From contig CAJUGT010000096.1 in the NCBI GenBank assembly GCA_910586435.1, positions 1 through 15,360 on the forward strand: DNA of 15,360 nt, written 5' to 3'. Below are positions 1 to 6,370 of this stretch, one piece after another. The notes below the pieces were generated by a model. It had not been told where the DNA came from, did not search any database, and saw only the letters and a program-made list of their open reading frames with translations. This DNA comes from an uncultured Acetatifactor sp. (GTDB lineage: Bacteria; Bacillota; Clostridia; Lachnospirales; Lachnospiraceae). A program made the position numbers and the translations under genes. Numbering within the stretch: the stretch's first letter is position 1; every line of letters starts with the position of its first letter.

Positions 1-111
1 GGGTGCGAAGGCGCACGAGAGCAAATTTCATGAAGGTACTTATGAATGAAATTTGTCTCTCCTGTGTGTGCGCCGAAGGAACCACACCCTTTAGTGCCGT
101 CGCGCAGCGAC
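1..111. repeat. Palindromic element with long imperfect inverted repeat
   Basis: Bases 17-31 pair with 46-61 (15 pairs, one bulged T at 56), 11-16 pair with 68-73, and 1-5 pair with 85-89, giving a long imperfect hairpin. A second compact hairpin follows: 99-103 pairs with 107-111 around a three-base loop. The left arm can alternatively fold on itself (3-7 with 12-16). There is no T-tract, so it is not a typical terminator. It could be a dispersed palindromic or MITE-like element, or a structured leader of the next gene. The left end may extend beyond the window. Confidence 0.45.
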
Positions 112-118
112 TTAAAAT

Positions 119-124
119 AGGAGG
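119..124 (+). promoter_or_regulatory. Ribosome binding site fixing the receiver gene start at GTG 132
   Basis: A perfect AGGAGG sits 7 bases before GTG 132. The frame is open upstream to position 3, but that part runs through the palindromic element and lacks receiver-like sequence, so the GTG is preferred. Confidence 0.75.
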
Positions 125-131
125 TATTAAG

Positions 132-554
132 GTGAATAGAATATTAATTATTGAAGATGAGGTCAAAACCGCAACACCAGTAAAAGAGGCGCTTGAGTTA
201 AATGGTATGCAAGCGGAGATTGCAAAGGATGGGGAAATTGGCCTTAAGATGGTCAAAGAAAAAGAATTTGATTTGATTTTATTGGACTTAAAAATGCCAA
301 AAATGAGTGGGGAGGATGTCTTAAGGGAAATCAGAAAGATTCGACCATATGTTTTTGTAATAATTTATACTAATTTTAGTGATTTTACAGATTTGAAGGT
401 ACTGGCTAATATTGGTATAGATGGTTATGTGAATAAAGGGCCGGATGCGGACTTAAAAGAATTAATTAATATTATTAAAGAGAAATTAGAGCCATTTTCC
501 ATAGAAAGTATGCAGAATATCGTTAACAGTGCTAAGATGCAGGAAGAGGGATGA
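132..554 (+). CDS. Stand-alone response regulator receiver domain protein
   Basis: The predicted 140-residue protein is essentially one CheY-like receiver domain with no output domain. Visible family residues are the acidic pocket E8-D9-E10, the probable phospho-acceptor D52 (in LLDLKMPKMSG), T80 and K102. After the domain (about residue 120) only a short polar tail remains. Receivers of this kind are phosphorylated by a histidine kinase and act by protein-protein contact. No kinase lies next to it in the window, although one could be upstream of base 1. The start is GTG 132 because of the AGGAGG at 119-124. Its stop overlaps the start of the PIN gene (ATGA, 551-554), so the two are probably translationally coupled and act together. 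The gene is AT-rich (many ATA, TTA and AAA codons) compared with genes further right, consistent with transfer. The receiver assignment is firm; the partner and output are unknown. Confidence 0.88.
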   Translation: MNRILIIEDEVKTATPVKEALELNGMQAEIAKDGEIGLKMVKEKEFDLILLDLKMPKMSGEDVLREIRKIRPYVFVIIYTNFSDFTDLKVLANIGIDGYVNKGPDADLKELINIIKEKLEPFSIESMQNIVNSAKMQEEG

Positions 555-1135
555 AATTGAAGAAGAAATTCTTGTTAGATACAAATGCGTTTTTTGAGAT
601 GTTAAGTTATTTGGCTGGAAAAGGTGTGAGGAGAGATGAATACGATTTTGCGGACATTCTTGAAGGAGAATGCTACATCTCAAAAATAACAGAACTTGAA
701 ATTCTATCTGTTATTGGGAAGTATGGGAGAGGTGAAGCGGCTCAATGGCAGCAATGTACAAGACAGATTTGTGAGGATGGAACAAAATGTGAGCACAAGT
801 ACTTTTATAAAGGGCAGAAACCATGGAATAAGCATTTATGTAGAGATATGCGTAAACTGGTAAAAGAAATGATTAACGGGAGCAGTATAATTTTAAAAGT
901 AAATGTGTTAGAGATAAATGAGGCGATAATTAATTGTGCGGAGAGTTTTATGATGCATGCTATCAGATATAAATTTGGATCTCAGGATGCATTAATTGCT
1001 GCTACTTCAATTATTTATTCATCAGATGAAATGCCAATGGTAGTGGTGACATCGGACAAGTCTTTAAGAGCTGCTATGAAAGTAGAAGGAGTAGGGTTTA
1101 TTGTTCCGGGACTTGAGAATGGAAGAAAAGATTAG
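551..1135 (+). CDS. PIN-domain ribonuclease-like protein (VapC-like)
   Basis: The 194-residue protein has the arrangement of a PIN-fold metal-dependent nuclease. D10 is in a LLDTNAFF motif near the N terminus, E50 in the ITELEI segment, D146 in QDALIAA and D169 in VVTSDKSL. These match the four acidic metal-binding positions of VapC-type toxins and related RNases. Between the second and third acidic positions is an insert of about 45 residues containing C69, C74, C80, H82, H95 and C97, which could bind zinc and makes the protein longer than a typical VapC (about 130-150 residues). It overlaps the receiver gene by four bases, so a two-gene operon is clear. In ordinary vapBC loci the upstream gene is a small DNA-binding antitoxin; here it is a receiver domain, which is unusual. 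Nuclease activity and substrate (probably RNA) are family inference. Confidence 0.8.
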   Translation: MKLKKKFLLDTNAFFEMLSYLAGKGVRRDEYDFADILEGECYISKITELEILSVIGKYGRGEAAQWQQCTRQICEDGTKCEHKYFYKGQKPWNKHLCRDMRKLVKEMINGSSIILKVNVLEINEAIINCAESFMMHAIRYKFGSQDALIAATSIIYSSDEMPMVVVTSDKSLRAAMKVEGVGFIVPGLENGRKD

Positions 1136-1196
1136 ATAAGATAATAACTACATAACAAGAATATGAAAATTTCCCTCCAATATAACACTAATTTCA

Positions 1197-1257
1197 CATA
1201 ACTCCAACGAAGTTATGCGGTTTTCCGGACTTTTGCCCGGAAAAACTTCAAAAAGTT
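1197..1257. other. Series of stem-loops between the PIN and GNAT genes
   Basis: There are three consecutive hairpins. The first pairs 1197-1203 with 1211-1217 (7 bp, 7-base loop). The second pairs 1221-1228 with 1237-1244 (TTTTCCGG / CCGGAAAA). The third pairs 1244-1248 with 1253-1257. A further palindrome, TTCTTGCAAGAA, lies near 1272-1283. Together they could terminate the PIN operon, or form a leader structure for the acetyltransferase gene that begins at 1324. No T-run follows any stem, so a classical intrinsic terminator is not clear. The flanks of this 188-base gap show no gene. Confidence 0.4.
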
Positions 1258-1323
1258 CGTGACAGTGAGCATTCTTGCAAGAAGGTTCACAGAATTTTTG
1301 CATATGGTTGCGGAGGTGGCAAT

Positions 1324-1866
1324 ATGCTGGAAATAAATACTGACAGGCTTACAATACGTCGTTTTTGCCATAAGGATGGAGAGGAGCTTTTTCGGCTGGT
1401 TTCGGACCCGGAAGTGATGCGCTATCTTGAGCCGCCTTACACAAAGAATCAGGCGGAGCGATTGTTGGAGGAGGCAGGTCTGTGTGAGCCGCCATTGATA
1501 TATGCAGTGGAAGACGTGGAAAAACGGTTTGTGGGATATGTCATATATCATACGTATGGGGCGGACGGGATGGAAATCGGCTGGGTGCTGAAAAAGAGTG
1601 CGTGGCACAAAGGATATGCGGATGAATTGACCGGCGCCCTTATGAAAGACGCAGAGCATAGAGCAGATTATGTGGTGATTGAATGTGTGCCTGCGCAGAA
1701 GGCCTCTGGACGGATTGCCTTAAAAAACGGGTTTTTCTATGAGAGCAGAGAAGAGGGCTGTGATATTTATAAATATACTTTCCATGTCCCTAAGCCAAAC
1801 TGCAAAACCACATCCGCAGGGCAAAACAGCAGGGGAACTCTGCCGGGGCAAGGCCTGAAGAATTGA
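1324..1866 (+). CDS. GNAT family N-acetyltransferase (RimJ/RimL-like)
   Basis: The 180-residue protein opens with the typical LxTxRLxIRRF start of RimJ/RimL-type GNATs (residues 3-14). EIGWVL (84-89) forms the central strand, WHKGYA (94-99) occupies the acetyl-CoA pyrophosphate-binding loop, and a helix/strand ending in ALKNGF (132-137) follows. Such enzymes transfer acetyl from acetyl-CoA to an amino group on a protein N terminus, amino acid or small molecule; the substrate cannot be read here. Residues after about 155 form an extra polar tail with no recognisable domain. A GGAGG at 1312-1316, 7 bases upstream, supports ATG 1324. It ends 45 bases before the LytTR regulator on the same strand and could be cotranscribed, but nothing shows a functional tie. 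Confidence 0.85.
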   Translation: MLEINTDRLTIRRFCHKDGEELFRLVSDPEVMRYLEPPYTKNQAERLLEEAGLCEPPLIYAVEDVEKRFVGYVIYHTYGADGMEIGWVLKKSAWHKGYADELTGALMKDAEHRADYVVIECVPAQKASGRIALKNGFFYESREEGCDIYKYTFHVPKPNCKTTSAGQNSRGTLPGQGLKN

Positions 1867-1911
1867 AGAATAAGTTGGCATGGGGGATGGAGAGGGAACA
1901 GGGACCGGAAG

Positions 1912-2664
1912 ATGCTAAGGATAGGAATATGTGATGATGATACAATAGTGCTTGAGGCTTTGGCCAAAGAAGTGGAAGTCTGGGCAAAAGAAAAGCAGGA
2001 GACTTACAGTGTGGAGCTTTTTCCTACGGCAGAGGCTTTTTTATTTGCCTGGGAAGGGCAGAGGGATATGGATGTGCTGCTTTTGGATATTGAGATGCCC
2101 GGCATGGATGGTATGGAACTGGCCAGAAGCCTGCGGAAAAAAGGAGAGCATATCAGCATCATTTTTGTAACGGGAAATTCGGAATATGCCCTGGAAGGTT
2201 ATGACCTGGAAGCGATTTCCTATGTGGTGAAGCCTGTGAGACGGGAGAGACTTTGGCTGGCGCTGGATCGGGCCAGGGAGCGTGAGGAGAACAGAGAGGC
2301 GCTTCTGGTGGCAGTCTCTGCCGGGGAGATGGAGCGGGTGTATCTATCGGAGATTTGTTTTCTGGAAAGCCAGGGACACCAAACCATTCTTCGCAAGAAG
2401 GATGGGACAAGTATTTCCTGTAAAGTTAATATGCAGCAGCTGGAACAGGAATTGGGAGAGAAAGGAGAGGCTTTCTTCAGACCCCATAGATCGTATTTGA
2501 TTCATCTTGGCTTTGTGGAGAAAATAACGAAAAAAGAGGTGCGGATGGAAGGCGGGGCGTTGATTCCCATAGCCAGAGGAAAATGGGAGGCGTTGAGCCA
2601 GGCATATTTGAAATATTTCCGCAGAAAATATCAGAAGGATTTTGAGACAGAAATCGGAAAGTAG
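1912..2664 (+). CDS. LytTR-family two-component response regulator
   Basis: This 250-residue cytoplasmic transcription regulator has an N-terminal receiver (about 1-120) and a C-terminal LytTR DNA-binding domain (about 138-240). The receiver shows C7-D8-D9-D10, the probable phospho-acceptor D59 (LLLDIEMPGMDG), T87 and K107. The LytTR part has YLSEICFLES and the hallmark FFRPHRSYLIH stretch (188-198). Its length matches AgrA/LytR-type regulators. These normally bind pairs of 9-bp direct repeats about 21 bp apart; such a pair is present at 4078-4107. The cognate kinase follows after 11 bases, so they form an operon. The regulator precedes the kinase. The ribosome site before ATG 1912 is only moderate (GGGACCGGAAG). 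Confidence 0.93.
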   Translation: MLRIGICDDDTIVLEALAKEVEVWAKEKQETYSVELFPTAEAFLFAWEGQRDMDVLLLDIEMPGMDGMELARSLRKKGEHISIIFVTGNSEYALEGYDLEAISYVVKPVRRERLWLALDRAREREENREALLVAVSAGEMERVYLSEICFLESQGHQTILRKKDGTSISCKVNMQQLEQELGEKGEAFFRPHRSYLIHLGFVEKITKKEVRMEGGALIPIARGKWEALSQAYLKYFRRKYQKDFETEIGK

Positions 2665-2675
2665 CAGGGAGCAAA

Positions 2676-3863
2676 ATGTCACAGACAGGTATTCAGCTGA
2701 TATGGCTGGTGTTATATCATTATTTCATTGGACAGATTTGTGATTTGGAAAAGGGATATGTGAAAAGAGCGGTGTTGGGTGTCATGACTTTTGGAGCGCT
2801 GCTTGGGGCAAATGTGTCCTTTCAGGGCTGGGGCGGCTCCGGCAACAGGTTTGTAGGCTGGCTTGCGGTTACATTGATTTGTCTGTTATATGTTCTTTTC
2901 TATGATGAGAAGCCCTTTGGGCGGCAATGGAGGAAGGTTCTTCTGCCGGGGCTTTTGATGTCGGTCTGTGTGCTGGGGAGGGAACCATGGACGCTGTTGG
3001 TGTGGAATGGAGTGGTTATGGTGGTTCTGCTGCTCTTATTGGGGGTTGAGAGAGGGTATCTGGGTGTAAGGGACAGTCTCCTGCATATAACGGTTTACGG
3101 TATATTTACATATGCCTTATGGTATTATGGTCCCTGGGCGGAATTGAGTTTCAAGGCAGGGATTTTTGTATTGGAGGTTTTGCTGTTTTTGGCCCTGGAG
3201 GGTACGCAGTATTCCTGTTTCCGAGGATTTGTGGACCGTGCGGAACGGTTTCAAAGAGAGATTTTAAGCCATCAATATGAGGAAATCAGGGAAATATACC
3301 TGAATATGCGAAGCTGGCGTCATGATTACCATAATCACCTTCAGGTGATGAAAGCACAGATTGCGTCGGGACAGATGGAAGAAATGAAAGGATATCTGAA
3401 TGCGTTGGAAGAAAATCTGGACAAGGTGGATACCTACGTAAAATCAGGTAATCTTATGGCGGATGCCATATTGAACAGCAAATTGACGCTGGCAGAGCAA
3501 AAAGGAGTTCGGGTGAACTGTAAGGCCATTTTGCCGGAGGCGCTTGCCATAGAGGATGTGGATTTGTGTGTGCTTTTAGGAAATTTGTTGGACAATGCTT
3601 TGGAGGCATGTGACGCAATTTCGGCGGAGGAGAGATTTTTGCGTATTTATATGGTGGTAAATGGGGAACAGTTGTATATATCTATTCAAAATTCCGCAAA
3701 GGAGGATTTGAATTTTGAGGAAAGACATTATATTTCCACCAAGCGGGGGAATCATGGACTGGGCATGAAGCGGGTCAAAGCCTTGGCGGACAAATATGAC
3801 GGATATTTGACCCTGGCAAATGAACCAGGTATCTTTGCGGTGGAGCTTACATTACCGTTGTAG
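2676..3863 (+). CDS. GHKL sensor histidine kinase (AgrC/CitA-like), membrane bound
   Basis: The 395-residue protein has an N-terminal half (about 1-178) rich in hydrophobic segments (roughly 30-48, 58-76, 88-124, 135-150, 157-175), consistent with a multi-pass peptide-sensing module. A helical dimerisation region then carries WRHDYHNHLQ with H216 as the likely phosphorylated residue. The GHKL ATPase domain has the N-box NLLDNALEAC (303-312) and the G-box NHGLGMKRV (359-367), ending with strands at the C terminus. In this family the kinase autophosphorylates and passes phosphate to the LytTR regulator encoded 11 bases upstream. AgrC-type kinases usually detect secreted peptides, but no agrB or agrD homologue is in the window, so the ligand is open. 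AGGGAG at 2666-2671 supports ATG 2676. Confidence 0.92.
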   Translation: MSQTGIQLIWLVLYHYFIGQICDLEKGYVKRAVLGVMTFGALLGANVSFQGWGGSGNRFVGWLAVTLICLLYVLFYDEKPFGRQWRKVLLPGLLMSVCVLGREPWTLLVWNGVVMVVLLLLLGVERGYLGVRDSLLHITVYGIFTYALWYYGPWAELSFKAGIFVLEVLLFLALEGTQYSCFRGFVDRAERFQREILSHQYEEIREIYLNMRSWRHDYHNHLQVMKAQIASGQMEEMKGYLNALEENLDKVDTYVKSGNLMADAILNSKLTLAEQKGVRVNCKAILPEALAIEDVDLCVLLGNLLDNALEACDAISAEERFLRIYMVVNGEQLYISIQNSAKEDLNFEERHYISTKRGNHGLGMKRVKALADKYDGYLTLANEPGIFAVELTLPL

Positions 3864-4077
3864 GTCCCCTGCCTTTTCTCTGCTGAATCGCTGTTTTGGT
3901 CCATTTGCCATAGTTCAATTCTACTGACAGCGTACTTCTCTATTTCTGGGATTCAGATAAAAACTCCTGTAAATTCTCCCTGCGGCATCTCACTTCCTGG
4001 TCAACATTGACTCATTACTTTGCTCGTCAGAAAATGGCGTGTTTTGTGGTGAAATAAAAATTGGTCTTTCAAGCTCT
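3864..4077. other. Intergenic stretch, no convincing gene
   Basis: Nothing on the plus strand is gene-like here. On the minus strand short protein-like stretches can be read in more than one frame (one ends at the stop complementary to 3940-3942), but none has a ribosome site or a credible start. It may be a decayed remnant or a dispersed repeat. A clear terminator for the kinase operon was not found. Confidence 0.3.
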
Positions 4078-4142
4078 GACATTTCAAGTCTAAAATCATA
4101 CATTTCATGAAAAAAACTCCCTTTGAAAGGATTTTGTATTAT
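4078..4142 (+). promoter_or_regulatory. Putative LytTR-regulated promoter (direct repeat plus -10)
   Basis: GACATTTCA at 4078-4086 and TACATTTCA at 4099-4107 are 8/9 identical and start exactly 21 bp apart, the phasing used by LytTR regulators (two major-groove contacts on one DNA face). The right half resembles the AgrA-type TACAnTT pattern. A -10 like TATTAT lies at 4137-4142 with no good -35 at 17 bp (AAACTC at 4114-4119), as expected of an activator-dependent promoter. The repeat would sit at about -71 to -42 from a start near 4149. The nearest LytTR gene ends 1.4 kb upstream, and the small ORF and exporters begin just downstream, so they are the probable targets. Binding is inferred, not shown. 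Confidence 0.55.
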
Positions 4143-4276
4143 AGTAAACAAAAGAAAGCGTTGCTGGGGGATGACAAAAATGAGGAATCCAGAAGCGGGG
4201 AAAAGGTAAGGGAATGAATTTTCAAACATGCTTTTAGAGAGGCAAGGGGAAAATAAAACATAAGGGGTAGTGTCAA

Positions 4277-4393
4277 ATGGGATATAAAAAAAACAGCAAC
4301 GAACCGTACAAGCCCCGGGAGGATTTACTGACGCGTCTGTGGCAGGAAATACTCCCAGATTCAGGGGGCTTGGGAGGGAAGTTGCGGAACTAA
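4277..4393 (+). CDS. Small ORF, 38 residues, candidate exported or precursor peptide
   Basis: ATG 4277 is preceded by AAGGGG (4262-4267), 9 bases away, and the frame runs to TAA at 4391-4393, 18 bases before the first ABC gene. The peptide is hydrophilic at the N terminus (MGYKKNSNEPYKPRE), has a short amphipathic middle (DLLTRLWQEILP), and ends in a glycine-rich tail containing two GG pairs and a basic KLRN end. There is no cysteine, no hydrophobic signal peptide and no AgrD-like layout. Its position, between a LytTR-type promoter and two exporter genes, is where precursor peptides of secreted signals or bacteriocins are usually found. Translation is plausible but unproven; it could equally be a leader that only coordinates translation of the exporter. 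I do not recognise a family. Confidence 0.42.
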   Translation: MGYKKNSNEPYKPREDLLTRLWQEILPDSGGLGGKLRN

Positions 4394-4411
4394 AGGAAGA
4401 AGGGACAGGAA

Positions 4412-6265
4412 ATGGGACAGGAAAAAGATCAGAAAACAGAACAGAAAACCCAACAGAATCGGTATCCCCTCTGGGACAATTATCGTGTGGCTTTTAAATG
4501 GGTGAAGGAATTGGAAGGTTCGGGGTATTTCTTCCTTATGGGCATCACGGCCGTGGTGGCTTTCATAGAGCCATTTCTTGCCGTGGCCCTGCCCGGGACA
4601 GTGGTGTACTTGCTTGGGAGCGGGTGGAAACCGGAAAGAATTTTTGCAATGCTTGCGGCGTATATCATCGTGCTGCAGGGACTGCGGACCGCAAGGGGGT
4701 ATTTGGATGGAGTGTACTATAAGAAGAATTTCCAGTTTCGATGTAAGCTGGGCCCCCAGTTATTTGGCGCTGCCATGGATGCGGATTTTCAGGACTTTGA
4801 AAGCGAAACGGGGCAGAAGAAGCTGGCAGCGGCACGGATGAATCTGTATTATGGCAACGGGAAAGGCATAGAGGCATATCTGAAGGCGTTACATGGATTT
4901 GTGATTCACTTGTGCGGCCTGATTTTTTATTCTGTGCTTATAGGCATACAGAATATATGGATTATGCTGCTTTTGCTGGGGCTGACAGGTATATCCGCTC
5001 TTAGCCGTATCCTGGTCAGGAAGCGTGCGGAGGAATATGACGAAAAATATGAAAAGATATGGCATGAATCCAACTACCTGGGCAAGGAGGCGCTCATTGG
5101 AGCCAATGGGAAGGACATCCGCCTGTATCACATGTGGAGCTGGTTTGCCAGGGAGTTCCACAAGCTGAAAAAAGATTTTATCCATTGGGGCAGTCGGTGG
5201 TGGTGGTGCTGCCAGGGCTTTCCTGACATAATAGAGAAATGTACTTCTCTTGTGAGAGATATTCTCGTGTATGGGTATCTCATATATCAGATGACCCAGG
5301 GCAACATGGCGCTCAGCTCTTTTTTGTTCTATATTGGGCTTGTGGCAAAGTATAGAGATTGGATGGTTCCCGTGCTGGACACATATGGGAAAATCATGGA
5401 AAATAACAGGCATATGGATTGTTACCGTGATTTTCTGGACTTTGCGAATCACACACATTGGGGGGAAGGAACCGTCTCACGGCCGGGACAGACGGCTGAA
5501 CTTCGTCTGGAACATGTATCTTTTCGGTATGAGGGCAACGAGGAGGATACCATTCATGATTTGTCACTGACCATAATTCCAGGGGAAAAAATTGCGCTGG
5601 TGGGTATGAACGGCGCAGGAAAATCCACATTAATTAAGCTCATTTGCGGTCTGTACCGTCCCAGTTCCGGAAAGATTTACCTGGACGGAAGGGATATTTC
5701 GACCATTTCCGTTGGAGAATATTGGAAGGAATTCTCGGTGGTATTTCAGGATGTTTTCGCGTTCTCTTTTCCCTTGTCCGACAATGTATCCTGTCAGGAG
5801 GAAGGAGGGGTGGATGGGAAACGTCTGAAAGACTGCCTGCAAAAGGCGGATTTGTGGGAGCGTGTTCAGACCTTGGAGAGAGGAGAACAGACTTATCTGA
5901 ACAAAGATATCGAAGCCTCCGGAGTGACCCTTTCCGGCGGAGAAATGCAGAAACTTATGCTGGCCCGGGCGTTATATAAGGATGCCTCCATGGTGATTCT
6001 GGATGAACCCACGGCGGCCCTGGACCCTATTGCGGAGAGTGGGCTGTATGAAAAATATTTCGACATGACCAGGGAAAAGACAAGTATTTTTATTTCCCAC
6101 AGGCTCAGTTCCACGAAATTCTGTGACAGGATTCTATTTATGGAGGAAGGCAGGATTACGGAAGAGGGCACCCATGAGGAACTTCTTGCGAAAAATGGAG
6201 CTTATGCAGCCATGTTCCATACCCAGGCCCAATACTATGAACCTGGAAAGACGGTGTGTGATTAG
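4412..6265 (+). CDS. ABC exporter half-transporter, first subunit (membrane domain plus ATPase)
   Basis: The 617-residue protein fuses a six-helix-type exporter membrane domain (about 35-345; hydrophobic stretches near 38-68, 76-92, 160-180, 182-200, 280-318) to an ATP-binding domain (about 363-600). The ATPase is intact: Walker A GMNGAGKST (398-406), Q-loop Q446, signature LSGGE (507-511), Walker B D531 with catalytic E532, and H-loop H563. There is no N-terminal C39 peptidase domain, so it would not itself cleave a double-glycine leader. The N terminus is Gln/Lys-rich and cytosolic. A near-parallel gene follows at 6371, so the pair most likely makes one heterodimeric exporter. Likely cargo is a peptide or lipid-like compound; the sequence alone does not tell. 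Expression from the promoter near 4137 is inferred. Confidence 0.92.
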   Translation: MGQEKDQKTEQKTQQNRYPLWDNYRVAFKWVKELEGSGYFFLMGITAVVAFIEPFLAVALPGTVVYLLGSGWKPERIFAMLAAYIIVLQGLRTARGYLDGVYYKKNFQFRCKLGPQLFGAAMDADFQDFESETGQKKLAAARMNLYYGNGKGIEAYLKALHGFVIHLCGLIFYSVLIGIQNIWIMLLLLGLTGISALSRILVRKRAEEYDEKYEKIWHESNYLGKEALIGANGKDIRLYHMWSWFAREFHKLKKDFIHWGSRWWWCCQGFPDIIEKCTSLVRDILVYGYLIYQMTQGNMALSSFLFYIGLVAKYRDWMVPVLDTYGKIMENNRHMDCYRDFLDFANHTHWGEGTVSRPGQTAELRLEHVSFRYEGNEEDTIHDLSLTIIPGEKIALVGMNGAGKSTLIKLICGLYRPSSGKIYLDGRDISTISVGEYWKEFSVVFQDVFAFSFPLSDNVSCQEEGGVDGKRLKDCLQKADLWERVQTLERGEQTYLNKDIEASGVTLSGGEMQKLMLARALYKDASMVILDEPTAALDPIAESGLYEKYFDMTREKTSIFISHRLSSTKFCDRILFMEEGRITEEGTHEELLAKNGAYAAMFHTQAQYYEPGKTVCD

Positions 6266-6370
6266 AAAGGGACCAGGCAAAGAAAGAGCATAGGGCGGGG
6301 AAGAAAAGTGGCATGGAGACAAAAATGAAATGAAAACAGCAAAAGGCGCAAAGGGGGAGTGGAAATAGAG

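Noticed and set aside
3864..3990. Protein-like minus-strand fragments, suggesting a decayed gene
   Set aside because: Frames are interrupted and no start or known domain is recognisable; could be a dispersed repeat. Left as an uncharacterised intergenic note.
3990..4229. 79-codon minus-strand ORF in the intergenic region
   Set aside because: No ribosome site before its ATG, low-complexity hydrophobic content, and it lies across the phased repeat and the -10 box.
4214..4237. Seven-codon ORF (MNFQTCF) with an AAGGG-like site
   Set aside because: Too short to support and the ribosome site is too close to the ATG; a chance occurrence is more likely.
4277..4393. AgrD-type autoinducer precursor
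   Set aside because: The peptide has no cysteine, lacks the AgrD helix-core-acidic tail plan, and no AgrB protease is present; kept only as an unclassified small ORF.
4889..5458. 189-codon minus-strand ORF within the first ABC gene
   Set aside because: Shadow of the intact exporter coding frame; no ribosome site and no plausible protein features.
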